A DNA stretch of 64,000 bases. It comes from Desmodesmus armatus. Lineage: Eukaryota; Chlorophyta; Chlorophyceae; Sphaeropleales; Scenedesmaceae. A model generated the notes under the pieces. That model ran no database searches. It saw only the letters and a program-made list of their open reading frames with translations, and was not told the origin of the DNA. Shown in pieces: positions 11,589 through 22,869 of this stretch. The stretch lies in the NCBI GenBank assembly GCA_007449985.2, contig VIIQ02000231.1, positions 1-64,000 on the forward strand, read 5' to 3'. Numbering within the stretch: the first letter of the stretch is position 1; the number at the start of each line of letters is the position of its first letter. Made by a program: the position numbers and the translations under genes.

Positions 11589-14112
11589 GGGAAGAAAATG
11601 TTACACGCAGACACATTCGCCACACATCAATGGCATTGCCTGCCAGGGTTGAACCGGTTGAAACACTAAGGTGGGGAAAAACCCCGATCCCCGTCAGTGG
11701 TTTGCACCACCTACACCAGATAGTAGCCTGATTCAAAGCAAGACAGCAAAGGAGACTTCATTGACATCCTGAGGCAACACGACAACCTTGTACAGAAGTG
11801 GGAAGCAAACAGCTAGGATCCAGCATGCAGCAGCACCAAGAAATACCCCTTGTCAGGTCAGATGCCCAAAGTCAGCCCAAGAAGGCGCGCCCGGCGCACT
11901 TTCATCTTGTACAGAGTGTATGCCAACGCAGACTGCTCTCCATGTTGAAACACTGATCGCACACATTCAGGGTCGCCCAGTACCACAGCATCAGACAGGG
12001 GGAAGGCCGGGCAAGCGGCGCGCAAATCATCGTAAACAGGGCACTCCAACAGGAAGTGCTTCAAGTCTTCCACATTACGACTAGTTCTTGTCCTTGCCAG
12101 TACAGCTTGGCGGTGGGCCAGGGTAGCATCCTCTCCACAACACACTCGACACAGGCGGTCAGCACGGGGCACAGAGACCCTTCGCTTACGTCCCTGTTCT
12201 ATTTCAAGGTGGGCTGAACCAATACGCAACTGGGCAAGGTTACGCGCTACATCAAAGGGCAGGCACAACTTGATATGCGGAGGCGCATCGTCCCTTGAGA
12301 AGGGATTGAAGCCAGGATCTAGCGGGTAGACCCATGCATGATGTGTAAGCTTGTGAATGCCGATAGAAGGGGCGGAACGCGGGTCACCTTGGGTGAGACC
12401 TCGCCACCGGGCCCTGAATAGGGCAGCCAGCGCGGCCTGCACTGCAGACTCCTCCCACCTCTGTTGCATCACCCAGTCAAGCGACTGCTGCCGCCAGTCA
12501 CCAGCAAGCAACTGCAACGAGCACATAGTTTGCAGGAAACAAGAGGACCAACACTCCCGACAACCTGCAAGTGCAAGCGCTACATCCTCACGCCACACAC
12601 ACCCCGCCAGGGATCTCGGCTGATCGTCACGAGCATCAGACAACTTTGTCCACCATCGCGCAGCCAGCACCACCCAGTGATACATAATGGGTCGACGATG
12701 CATGTCCCTGTACACGACATCAGTGGCAATGCCTTTGATAGACCCAGTCGTGATGCGCAAGAACGATGTGTGTACCTTCTCGGCCTGGGTATCGTAAGGC
12801 GTGTTCTGCAGGCGCTTAGCAAATATCGCGGGTCCCCATATGTGAGATGCATACGAAAGGACTGGCTCAACAAGTATATCGAACATTCTGCACTTGATGT
12901 CAAACTGAGTCAAACAGGAGCGGCGACAACGGGTCAGCATGGCATGCATTGCCTTGCTGCCAGACACCGCCAGAGCATCAGAGGCGCCCAGAAGCCCACG
13001 GGTCTCATGCACGCGCACACCCAAATAGACGTACTCACTTTGCCGCGCAATCTCGCGCCCTCGATACACAAAACGGAACCCTGCCGGCACCTTCATGCCC
13101 CGCTGGCGGAAACAAACGGCACAAGTCTTGTGCGGGGCAAGATTCACCTCCATCCCAAACAGGTGGCAGAACACACTCAACACATCAACAAGCTCCTGCA
13201 ATTCGCCCTGCTCAAAGCTCAGGAGACCAACGTCATCAGCATACATGACATCTGGCACATGCAGCCCACTAAGCACCGGCCCTGCCCCTGGCAGCTTATG
13301 CCTGAACATGTAATGCAAGAGCTCTATGAACAAGCCAAACAAGAGAGGGCTAAGCTCGCTACCCTGCTTGGTGCCAGAGGCTGTGGTGAAAACCTCACCC
13401 AGCTCACCATTAACGGCCACCTGACAGCAAACACGGTCATACATGGAGATCAGCATGTCCATGAAGGGACCATGCACTCCCAATTCGCGACACCGCTCAA
13501 GCAAGAGGTCTCGCCTCACCGTATCAAAAGCCTTCTTAAAATCAACAAACACCACATACAAACGCCGCCGCTGATGCCGGGCCACACTGATGAGGTGGTT
13601 GAGCGTGAAGAGTGCATCAAGTGTACCATACCCAGGCCTGAAACCACACTGAGTAGGGGCACGAAGAGAGAGCAGGGATGCCAGCCGCTCAAAACGCTGA
13701 TTCATGAGACGCTCCAACAGGCGAGAGAATACATGCGACACAGAAATCCCTCTGTACTGGTCCCTTACCGCCAAGGCAGCAGGGCTAAGGGACTTCGGCA
13801 CCGGAACCAACTTGCTGGTGCGCATAACCTCTGGTACACATGCACATGAGAGCATGGCCTGCAGCAACCACTGCGCACACTCGACCACAACAGGGGAAGC
13901 AGGCGCTGCGTCGCCCCCAGAGCCACCCTCTCGGACAGGAGCACATGCCAGCCTCAACAGCTCACCCGTCAGACCCTGTGAATCAGGGGCTTTGCCTGTC
14001 GGCAGAGCCATACACTGTTGTACCTCAGCATATGAGACAGGCTCATTGAGCGCAGCCATGGCAGCTGGGGCACTTTGATGATCAACCAGAGCAGGGAAGC
14101 CATCTGATTTTG
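11589..14112 (-). mobile_element. 5'-truncated LINE (non-LTR retrotransposon) inserted in an LRR exon
   Basis: The element lies inside the last exon of the F-box/LRR gene, with coding sequence resuming on both sides in the order expected from the paralogue at 17-20 kb. A 9-base direct repeat (ATGATTTTG on the plus strand, 11580-11588 and 14113-14121) is a plausible target-site duplication. The 3' end has no long poly(A); it carries TGTAA (reverse complement at 11601-11605) about 12 bases before the boundary. Only the reverse transcriptase part is present. The missing endonuclease and ORF1 imply 5' truncation, as is usual for LINEs. The first bases at the 5' junction repeat 32 bp of flanking exon. 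Confidence 0.85.
11858..14059 (-). CDS. LINE reverse transcriptase (open reading frame, 733 aa)
   Basis: An uninterrupted frame encoding the RT domain of a non-LTR retrotransposon, which copies element RNA at a nicked target site. Visible motifs in order: KAPDSQGLTGELL, QYRGISVSHVFSRLLERL, QCGFRPGYGTLDA, VVFVDFKKAFDTVRRD (motif A), GTKQGSELSPLLFGLF (motif B), VMYADDVGLLS (motif C with catalytic YADD) and YVYLGVRV. A C-terminal Cys/His cluster (CRVCCG ... HFLLECP) resembles the LINE zinc knuckle. No endonuclease domain precedes it. The frame stays open upstream of the ATG into duplicated host exon sequence. The absence of frame damage suggests a recent insertion. Confidence 0.9.
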   Translation of the reverse strand: MAALNEPVSYAEVQQCMALPTGKAPDSQGLTGELLRLACAPVREGGSGGDAAPASPVVVECAQWLLQAMLSCACVPEVMRTSKLVPVPKSLSPAALAVRDQYRGISVSHVFSRLLERLMNQRFERLASLLSLRAPTQCGFRPGYGTLDALFTLNHLISVARHQRRRLYVVFVDFKKAFDTVRRDLLLERCRELGVHGPFMDMLISMYDRVCCQVAVNGELGEVFTTASGTKQGSELSPLLFGLFIELLHYMFRHKLPGAGPVLSGLHVPDVMYADDVGLLSFEQGELQELVDVLSVFCHLFGMEVNLAPHKTCAVCFRQRGMKVPAGFRFVYRGREIARQSEYVYLGVRVHETRGLLGASDALAVSGSKAMHAMLTRCRRSCLTQFDIKCRMFDILVEPVLSYASHIWGPAIFAKRLQNTPYDTQAEKVHTSFLRITTGSIKGIATDVVYRDMHRRPIMYHWVVLAARWWTKLSDARDDQPRSLAGCVWREDVALALAGCRECWSSCFLQTMCSLQLLAGDWRQQSLDWVMQQRWEESAVQAALAALFRARWRGLTQGDPRSAPSIGIHKLTHHAWVYPLDPGFNPFSRDDAPPHIKLCLPFDVARNLAQLRIGSAHLEIEQGRKRRVSVPRADRLCRVCCGEDATLAHRQAVLARTRTSRNVEDLKHFLLECPVYDDLRAACPAFPLSDAVVLGDPECVRSVFQHGEQSALAYTLYKMKVRRARLLGLTLGI

Positions 14113-14161
14113 ATGATTTTGATGATCAACCAGAGCAGGGAAGCCATCTTCCCTGTAGGCT
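14074..14161. repeat. 44-bp tandem duplication at the LINE 5' junction
   Basis: The 32 bases at 14074-14105 are repeated exactly at 14118-14149, an offset of 44. The second copy belongs to the host LRR exon (coding DGFPALVDHQ); the first lies at the element's 5' end. It includes the 9-base repeat taken as target-site duplication. Confidence 0.9.
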
Positions 14162-15417
14162 CCTGGCGCCTTTATGATGAGTGACTGCAGCTTGGTCAGG
14201 TCTGTAAGCGACTGCAGGTTGGTGTGGGAGCAAGGGGACTCCACCTGCAGGCAACGGCAGGCATCGCATACACACAGCAGGGCTCCTGTAAAGGTACTTA
14301 CACCGTGAACACGCTGATGTTGACCAACAACACCAATCATGACGGCGGCCGCTGAACAATTGAAAGTGCAAAGCAGCCATACTATCACTGTCATAGTTTC
14401 CTGTTGCCACTGTTGTCACGCAACTGCAACCACAACTATCCCCAACAGGACACTTCTCAGGCAAGCTGCTTGACACACCTGATCGCTGAATGCGATCTTT
14501 AGCCTTGTCAAGTCGACCAACTTGCCAAGTGACTCCCAAGTCAAGTCATGGTATTCCCAGCTGCATCTAAGCCGCAGGGTCAGGCTGCGCAAGGCTGTAG
14601 CATGCAACTGCAGCTGGCACAGCACGGGGTCAAGGTAACCGTTGAGGCTGTAGCCATACTGCCTGATGGTCATGGTGCTGAGGTGGGGAAGACTGCATGC
14701 CATCGACACATCACACAACAGCACGGCGCAGTAGGGACCAGACAGGGTCAGAAACAATAGAGAGACTGTGACTGCTGCGATCCAGGCACTTGGCATGCTG
14801 AATGAACTGTCCTTTGCTCAAACACAACTCCTGAGCTGACAAACATACACCTACATGCAGGCAAGATGCAGGACAAAAAAGCCACTGGCACAAGGAGTTT
14901 GCAGCCACCCACAGGCAGACGGGCACAAGGAGTTTGCAGCCATTACGATACTACATGGCTATGCACATGTTTCCTGCATGTAAGAATGCAGCCACCCACA
15001 GGCAGACGGGGCCATGACGCACGGCATGCCAGCACAAGCACTGCAGTAGACTGCATACAAGACATGGACTGGCACTCACCCTGCCAGCATGAAGCGGATG
15101 CTGCGGTACACATCTGCCATGCAGTGGTTATCCCATTTCCACTTGACCGAGGTGCAGTTGGGGAAGGCTGTTACCAGTTTGTAAGTAAGCATTGTGTTGT
15201 GGCAAGGGTTGTCCTCCCCATCCAGCAGCTTCGCCAGGTCTAGGTGCTGTACGCTGCGCTGGCACAGCCTGCGCAGCTGGCTACATGTGCAAGCCACTGC
15301 ACCTGCGGACCCTTGCTCAACTAGCTTTGGCAGCAGGTACGCTGTCAGCACATCATCGTTGAGCAGGGTGATGCAGCGCAGGAAGGGACACTCATCAGCT
15401 GCATCTGCTGGTGCGGC

Positions 15418-16203
15418 CTGTACAGAGCATAGACAGAAGGCATAGCTTCGTAAATGGGCCTGTCAGGCATGCAGGGTCGAGCATCCTTTGGCACTACTGT
15501 ATCTGGCGTCCTGCCAGGTTGGCGGCCTGCCAGTGATCAAGCGTATGCTGGGTGCAGGAACGCCGTAATGATCAGCACATGAAATCGGTTGTGAGTTGTT
15601 CAGGCAGGATTAGCAGGCAGCCAGCACAGAAGGTAAGGTGCTGCTGCTCAGGCCAGGAGGTGGGCAGGTGTGAAGAACCCACATGTGTTGCCATGCCACA
15701 GCTGTGGCTTGGGGTTGCTAGTGATGGAGCCTTACCTCCATGTCACGATGTCTAGGGGTTGGCTGATAGCAGTAGTGCACCAGCACTGGATCAGCACTGA
15801 ACTGGATGCTTGCTTCTTGCTGCTGCTGGTGCTGGTGCTGTGGCAGGTGCTGCTGCAGTGTGATCGCACAACACCCAAGAATTTAAAAGGATTGCGGTTC
15901 GGCCTGACGTGGCTATCGCTGAGCAAAGCTTGGCTACAGAGTACAAGTAGTCACCCCCAACCGCTATTAGTAACCCATTCAAATCCGCCCCTCATGTGTA
16001 CCTTAACACCCAGCAAGAATGCCTCAAGCTAAAAAACCAAATATGTTGCACTGCCTGACGGTAGCTCGACATTGATCATGCGTGTTGAGGGGTGCAAGTC
16101 CGCTCCCGCCTGTGCAGCCTGCCAAGCACTCCTCTGCAGTCCAATAGCTGCCCTGCTTCATGAAGGTGCGCTGGGTACTCATGGATACACGAACTGTATC
16201 ATG
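15418..16203. other. Intergenic stretch between LRR gene and ARM-like fragment
   Basis: Presumed 5' flank of the first F-box/LRR gene. A CTG-rich patch lies around 15816-15860. No convincing exon or start codon was found. Confidence 0.4.
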
Positions 16204-16811
16204 TCATGACCTCACGTGGCGCTGTGCCAAGGGCTGAGCTTGCATGCTGCGATCATGAGCTGCATCTCCCTGCAACACGATGAGCACCTTCCTGACAGCC
16301 TCATCTGGTGTAGCAGGGTTCCACGGCAACGCCAGTGGGTCTCACCTGCATCCAGCTCACGCAACAGCTGCGCAGGCGGTACAGCACATGTGCCTGCACC
16401 AGGACCACCACCCTGGGTATGGCGTAATAGCTGTGCAGGACAGCCTTGCCACATCCTGCTTGCCAGGTTCCCAACAAAATACTGGACGGAAATTTGCATG
16501 TCAACCGTTGGGCAATGCTCATTTGATGAGTTGCATCACGAGTTTTGAAACATTGTCTGTCTCTGTTGGTTGTAGAATGATCAACAGCTCGCCCCCCACT
16601 TTCCTGCAGTGAGTGGGCACTTGCTGCGCTGTGCTGGCCAAGCCTTATTACTGAGTAGTATCGCTGTCCTCCATCCGTGAATGATGACCATGCAGTTATG
16701 CTGATCGGTGGAAGCAAGCTGTGCGAGCACAGCCAACACCTGTGTGATGGCACTGCCTGCTGCTGAGGGTGACAGAAATGCTGCAGCACAGAACGGTCCT
16801 GTGCAGTGCAC
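16204..16811 (-). CDS. Possible small armadillo/HEAT-like gene fragment
   Basis: Three coding-like minus-strand pieces can be joined by splice signals: a segment within 16581-16811 (AITQVLAVLAQLASTDQH), 16346-16393 (PAQLLRELDA, donor GTGAGA) and 16204-16304 (DEAVRKVLIVLQGDAAHD, stop at 16204-16206). The last two join in frame. The helical, Leu/Ala-rich character suggests ARM/HEAT-type repeats, but no family was recognised. A related segment lies at 9982-10405, in the same position relative to the other LRR gene. It may be a gene remnant carried along by segmental duplication. Confidence 0.3.
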
Positions 16812-17225
16812 CTATGACTCCAACTTGGAGTCTTTGAAAGGGCAGCATTCCCCAGTGGACACAGCTACCTCGCAAGTGCTATAAAGATATAAATCCCCTG
16901 TGAATTTATATCTCTCAAACCTGACAATTTCGCCACATCCAATGGGCCACACAGTGAAAGTACACGTCCAATGTTACAGCTGCAAACGGCTTGCCAACAA
17001 GGTGCGATGCTTCAGGATGCCGCATCCTGCATATCTTGCAAGCCACAGTTGGGGTGAGGCAAAGGCCGCCAGTCACACGCACTCAGTGTGCTGGGGGCCG
17101 ACAACCGTGCCACATGGCACAAGCAGGCCTCGCAAGGACATGCAACCTCACACAGCGCGCTGCATTCACCACAGGTCCAGCCTGAGTCGCTGTTGTACAA
17201 ATGTGGTCTAGATTTATCAACAGTT
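16812..17225. other. Intergenic; AT-rich hairpin
   Basis: 3' flank of the second F-box/LRR gene. A perfect 10-bp inverted repeat (AGATATAAAT, 16885-16894, with its complement at 16904-16913, 9-base loop) stands out against the GC-rich surroundings. No gene was found. Confidence 0.5.
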
Positions 17226-19604
17226 TCAAGCAACAGAGACCTTCAGGACTGCTGGCAAGGGCAGCTCCAGCTGAGCTGCCCACCTCCAAGCAGCATTGAA
17301 CACACCCTGCTGCTCTACTGAGTGCAGCACAATGCAGACCTTGGGCACCACAGCCAGCCCAACCACCCACATGCGGACAGCTTCCACAGTGAAAGTGCCC
17401 CACACATCCTGCTTGTTGCTGACATAACGCACAGCTCTTTCAGCCCACGCACACTCTGCAGCTGCATCAACGCAAACATGGTCAGACCTCCCCGAACGTG
17501 CAGGGACTGCAGCTGTGAGGTGCTCACAGCTGCTGCCGCACTGGTGAATGCAACCAGCTCTGCATCATTTTCAGGTGCTAGATCAAGGTGAGTCAAGTGC
17601 TGCCAGCGTGCCAGAGACCCAAACGCTGCCAGCCGTTCAGCCGACCCACCACCTTGAACAGGGCAAAAGTATGAGTCCAGCAGCATCAGCTTTTGCAAGC
17701 TGGTGCAGCAACTGTTGAGTGATATAAGGTCGCCAACCGACACCATATGGAATGATACGCATTCAAGGTTGGGGAAGGCTCTGAAAGAGGTGTCCATCAA
17801 GCCGCCTAACTCCCTGACATGCGGACAAGCTAGTCCGCTCAAATCCAATGTGTCAGGTACATCCCAAGAGCCAGTGACAGCTGTCACGTGGGTCAGGGTC
17901 TGCAGGACTGGCAGGAAGCTGGGCAACCACATGTATGCACCCACCTCTCGCAACCCCTTGAGCTGCCTGAGCACACCAAAGTATGACTCTGCCTCAGCTG
18001 CGGATTCAGCACCCTCATCACCCTCATCATTCACACAAAACTCGATGCCTACATGCAGCCGTGTGAGGTTTGTGAGCTTTGTCAAGGCCCGCCATGCTGA
18101 AGGATGCAAGTTCGGGGCGCCGGCATTGGACACAAGCTGCAGGTCCTGCAGCCTGATGCATTCACCGATGCTCCTCAAGACAGGCAAGAATTCCAAGGGC
18201 AGCTGCAGTGTGGTGAGTGACGTCAGGAAACCCGGGAAGTCCTCCAGCGCTGTTTCGTCATCCTCGTGATAACCTTCGAAGGAATGGGCCTGATCGCCGC
18301 CATCCCAGTCAGCTCCTGGCGCCTTGATGACAAGAGACTGCAGCTTGGTCAGGCCAGTGAGCAACTGCAGGTCGTCGTAGTAGCAAGGGAGGCCCAACTG
18401 CAGCCAAAGAAATGGCGGCACACAACAACAGTACAGTAAAGAACAGTGCAGATATGGGGGGACAAGGTCCCAACCTGGGCACTAGCCAGAAAACTAACGG
18501 CTTATGAGCGTGGGGTGCCCATAGCCCACATAGCAAGTCTTTGTCGCCGCTCCCGTTGATTATATGCTCTTGTTGCTTCAACACCAAACGTCAAGTATAC
18601 TGCAGCATTATGGTTGAGAGGTGAACCTTATCTGACGCAAGGAGTCAGCACATATCCGTAGCCAAACAAGGGATCTTGTAGCGCTGGCAACGCCTGCACA
18701 CAAGCCGCTTGACACACCTTGTCGCCAAAAGCAATCTCCAGCCCTGTCAAGCTGACCAGCTTGCCAAGTGAGCCCCAAGTCATGGCACGGTCCACCCAGT
18801 CTTCCTCAAGCTGCAGTTTCAGGCAGCTCAGGCCTGTTGCATGCATGTGCAACTGGCACAGCAAGGGGTCAATGTCAACATCAGAAATGCCGTCCTCTAC
18901 CCTGATGCTCATGGTGCTGAGATGGGGAAGCCTGCAGGCATATACCGCACCAGTAGAACACATCAGCGCAGCAGGGATCAGACTGGGTTGAACCCAGCCA
19001 AGCCTGGTCTATGTTGCTGCCTAAGCATATGGTCTCGGCAAGTGTCATGTTGTGGTTTGCCCCAGAGTCGTGTAGGGATGACTGGTGCATGGGACCCACA
19101 AATACGACGGTGTTTCATTCACTGCTGTACCATACAATGCACGGAAGGCCAGCCATCTACATTCACATATACTGTGGGCAGCAACGCACGGAGGGCCCCA
19201 GCACAGTACCAAGGGCAGTAGACTGCATACATGTTTACTTGTATACAAGACATGGAGTGGCACTCACCCTGCCAGCATGAAGCGGATGCTGCGGTACACG
19301 TCCATTAAGTTGCTGCTGCCCCATCTACAGCTGACTGAGGTGCAGTTGGGAAGGCTGTTACCAGCCGGTCAACAAGCCGTGAGCTGAGGAAAGGGTTGTC
19401 CTCCCCTGCCAGCAACTTCGCCAGGTCCAGGTGCTGTACGCTGCGCTTACACAGGCTGCGCAGCTGGCTACAGGTGGAGGCCAGTGCACCTGCAGACCCT
19501 TGCTCAACTAGCTTTGGCAGCAGGTGAGCTGTCAGCACATCATCGTTGAGCAGGGTAATGCAGCGCAGGAAGGGACACTCGCCAGCTGCATCTGCTGGGA
19601 CGGC
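17226..19604 (-). CDS. F-box-like/LRR protein, second copy, with frameshifts
   Basis: Exons in coding order: 19268-19604, 18718-18931 and 17226-18397, paralogous exon by exon to the gene at 10555-15417. The N-terminus carries the F-box-like segment (LNDDVLTAHLLPKLVEQG). The body has leucine-rich repeats (LTGLTKLQSLVIKAPGA, LTSLTTLQLPLEFLP, LTNLTRLHVGI). The C-terminus ends LPLPAVLKVSVA with a stop at 17226. A one-base loss in a run of four Gs near 19347 (four in the paralogue, three here) and another near 17432 break the frame. This copy has no LINE. The likely role, substrate choice for an SCF ubiquitin ligase, is inferred from architecture only. The start codon was not identified. Confidence 0.7.
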
Positions 19605-20601
19605 CTGCACAGAGCACAAACAAGCACCCATAGTGTGGGTCATGTGTAAGTATGTTGCCATGCAGGGTCCAGCGACCTTTACACTATCATGTATGGAGCC
19701 TGCCAGGCTGGCGGCGTGTCAGTCATCAAGCGGTATGATTTTTGAAGGCTGGTGAGCACCAAACGCTGGTGGGGGAGGGATGATGCCAAAAAAACTTGTG
19801 AGATGCATGATGTGCATGCCGGATCAGCAGTCCTGCACCAGAACAAGGTGGTAAACAAGCCCGGTGCTGGCATCAGTGTAGGTGTGGAAGCCCCCAGGTG
19901 GTGTGCAGCTACAAGCAAACCCTTGCCTAATTTGGCTTCATAATCTTCATTGATCTAACCTCACCTCCATGATTCCACCCTGTCTTGAGGCTGGCAGTGA
20001 TACAGCAGCACCGAACTGATGTGGAGCTAGCTCGAGCTTGCCACTGGTGATGTGCGTTTGCTGCTGAAGAAGAGTCTCAACCAAACAACAGGAGGCGTGA
20101 CATAGAGCAAGGCGACTGCAAAGCCAACCTATGCAACTCCCGTCAAGCATTAGTAACCAACAGGTTACTAACCAACGCAAGCTGCATGTGCAGCCCGACG
20201 GGATGCCTCAGCAAGCCACTAACAATAAGCAGTGACGTTCATCGATCAGCCTCGTATAAGGCTTTGTCAACACTCAGTGCAGACAGCCACACAAGCCTGC
20301 TCCCCCCACCTGCAGCCTGCCTGCACCTGCCAAGCAACCTTCTGTAGTCCCGTAGCTGTATCCTGTAATGGAGGTCAGCTTCCTGGGTCTCGAATGTAAC
20401 GGTACCTGTTGCTGCTGTGCCTGCTGCTCAGTACTGTTGCAAGTACACTGTAGTGCTGCTACTGTGGTTGTGCACTTCGCCTGTACACAGCGCATCTCCC
20501 AGGCTTAGTGGTGCAACATAACCACGTGATGAAGCACTATGACGGACTAGCGGGACATCCTGACTATCTGCATTGCTGGGGTTGCTGCTGTGTTTGTGTA
20601 G
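19605..20601. other. Intergenic between head-to-head LRR genes
   Basis: Shared upstream region of the minus-strand gene ending at 17226 and the plus-strand gene from 20602. First exons with start codons for both probably lie here but could not be assigned. No promoter motif was recognised. Confidence 0.4.
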
Positions 20602-22869
20602 GTATTCACATTGTGGGGGCATTCCGGGTCTTATGAGGTGTTTCAGCCGGAGCCACCGCTCCTGAAGTGCATCTCCGAGCTCAACGACGAGGTTCTGGCA
20701 GCGTACCTTGTGCCTAAGCTAGTGGAACAGGGCTCTGCAGCAGCGGTTGCTCTGTCCTGCAGCCAGCTGCGCAGGCTATGCCAGCTCAGCACACAGCACC
20801 TGGACCTGTCGCAGCAGATGCAGGATACGGTTAACCCCTGCCATGATCCACAGCTTGCCAAGCAGCTGGTGACAGCATTTCCCAACTGCACATCGCTAGA
20901 CTTTGCATGGAGCAGTGGCATAATGGTGAACACATACAGTGGCATCCACCCACTCCTGGCAGGGTGAGGCTGATTGATAGGTGTGGCCATTGTTGCATCA
21001 ATTAGCGCTGTTTCATGACTGGGCTCGTTGGTGCCACACTGCAGGTTTGGTGTAAATTACATCAGTAGTGTAGTGTCAGCCAGCTGTAGTAACATGGCGA
21101 CTGTTCACAACATACCACTTTCACATCTGCGCATGCGGTGCGACGTGCAGGCTTCCCAACCTATGCGCCATCAGCATCATGGACCTCAGCGCTGCCAGTT
21201 ATAATGCAAGGAACTTCATCATTTTGGTGATGGCAGCGGCAATGACAATGGCAGCAGTGACAACCGTGCCGATGACGACAGAGCCAGTATTGATGGAGAC
21301 CCTGGCTGTGTGCTGGGCCTGATCAGCATGCATGCAACAGGCCTGTGCTGCTTGAGCCTGGAGCTAGGCACAGGCTGGGCAGAAAGAGCGGAGTGCTGGG
21401 CCTTCCTTGACAGGATGGTGAACCTGACAAAGCTGCAGCTCACAGTTGATGACGCGGTAAGAGGAGTGAAATGTGTTCTGCAATTGATTGATGCCCCTTT
21501 GAAAACTGTCAGAGATGGTCGCCTTGCAGTGTGTTTGGTTGTTGTTTTGCGCCTCGTCACAATTTGGTGGCTGCATGGAAAGGCAATTATTGTGGCAATA
21601 TGCTCTGGCAGGTCAGACTGGCACGTGCGCCTTTGCTGATGCTGTGCACGGTGTTGCTGCTTGTAGGTGCACTGGCGTACGTTTACACAGACCAACCTCC
21701 AGGCACTCACAAGTCTCAGCAACTTGCAGTCCCTCACCATCGAGGCGACGGGCGCACACAGGGACTACCCAGGTGGTGTCGGTAACGACACAGCACTGCA
21801 GCTAGCAGTCCAGCAGTTCCCAGGGCGCCTGACATCCCTCACTCAGCTCTGGCTGCCCTTGGGCGTCCTGCATGACATCAGGAGTGTCAGTCAGTGCGTG
21901 GCGCTGCACGACCTACGGCTGTTGCACACCCATGACCAAGATGAATGGCGCTGCCTAAGTAACGCAGAGTGGGCTGCAATGGCGCAGCTCACACGTCTCA
22001 CACGCCTGTATGTGGGTGTGAATACTGCCTATTTTGGCCCCCGAAGTGAAGTGAAAAGTGGTGGCGAAGCAGCCACGTTTTACCGTGTGCTTGGGCAGCT
22101 GAAGGAGCTGCGGGTGGTTGGTGCATACGAGTGGGCGCCCAGCTCCTTGCCCGTGCTGCAGAGCCTCACTCATTTGACAGCTATACACGGTGGTTCAAGT
22201 GAAGATGAGTTGTTTGATCTCAGTGCCGCTAGCGGGCTGGCTTGTCCACACATCAAGGGGCTTGAATGGACCCATGGTGATGTTCCATTTGAAGCATTCC
22301 CCGATTTGTCCAGTGCCACGCTTGGGCAGTCGCTCTACATGGAGGGTGATAGGCTTCAGGCACTCTGGCAGTCCTGCACCGCCTTGCAGACGCTGCAGGT
22401 TGCCCGCCCAGTGTCTTTCAAGGACGTTGAGAGCAGGAACTCGGCATTCGATGCATTGGCACGGCTGCCGCAGTTGACGCACCTTTCAATTTCACCATCA
22501 GAGGGGCAGCTTAGCGCATTTATCAGCGCATGCATCAAAGGGGGCTGCCTGCAGCTGCAACGTCTGCAGGTGTCCGAGGACTTGAACTCGTACTCAGATG
22601 ATCACCAACCCCTTTCATTGTTTGACTTGTGGTCCCTGCAGCTTTTGGGCATGCGGGGCTTGAAGGAGTTGAGTGTGCAGTTCACCTGCCATGATGTTAG
22701 CTTCACTGCACAAGGTGTGGGTGCATGGCTCGTTGGCCTTGCTGTCGTTCCTAAGGTGTCCCTTGTGCTGTGCTCAGAAGAGCAGTTGGAGGTCGTCCAT
22801 GCTGCTGACGAATGGGCAGCAGATTTTGGGCTGCCGCTGCCAGCAACTTTTGAAGTTTTTGTTCATTAA
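20602..22869 (+). CDS. F-box-like/LRR protein, third copy
   Basis: Exons: 20602-20963, 21151-21456 and 21667-22869 (stop TAA). The first carries LNDEVLAAYLVPKLVEQG and LRRLCQLSTQHLDL, the F-box-like segment of this family. The last holds about 400 residues of leucine-rich repeats (LTSLSNLQSLTIEATGA, LTSLTQLWLPLGV, LTRLTRLYVGV, LPQLTHLSISPS) and the shared ending LPLPATFEVFVH. Exon 2 shows a one-base loss around a T-run near 21225: LPNLCAISIM reads in one frame and GLISMHATGLCCLSLEL in another. The last exon is open throughout, so this is the best-preserved member. The reading starts without ATG at 20602, so an upstream exon is expected. Confidence 0.75.

Larger units (their letters stand above)
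10555..15417 (-). pseudogene. F-box-like/LRR protein gene interrupted by a LINE
   Basis: Exons in coding order: 15080-15417, 14479-14692, then one long exon split by the LINE into 14113-14244 and 10555-11588. The first exon encodes an F-box-like helical segment (LNDDVLTAYLLPKLVEQG, then SCSQLRRLCQ-like sequence) shared with both paralogues. The rest encodes degenerate leucine-rich repeats (LTSLTELELPL, LTRLTRLHVD). F-box/LRR proteins usually select substrates for SCF ubiquitin ligases; that role is inferred. The LINE inserts extra coding sequence and stops into the last exon. A one-base loss near 10695 also shifts the frame shortly before the C-terminus, whose expected ending LPAVLKVSVA is still visible up to the stop at 10555. 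The true start codon was not found; an upstream exon is likely. Confidence 0.7.

Noticed and set aside
12464..13849. 461-codon open frame on the plus strand
   Set aside because: It lies entirely antisense to the reverse transcriptase, shows no domain and has the composition expected of a shadow frame.
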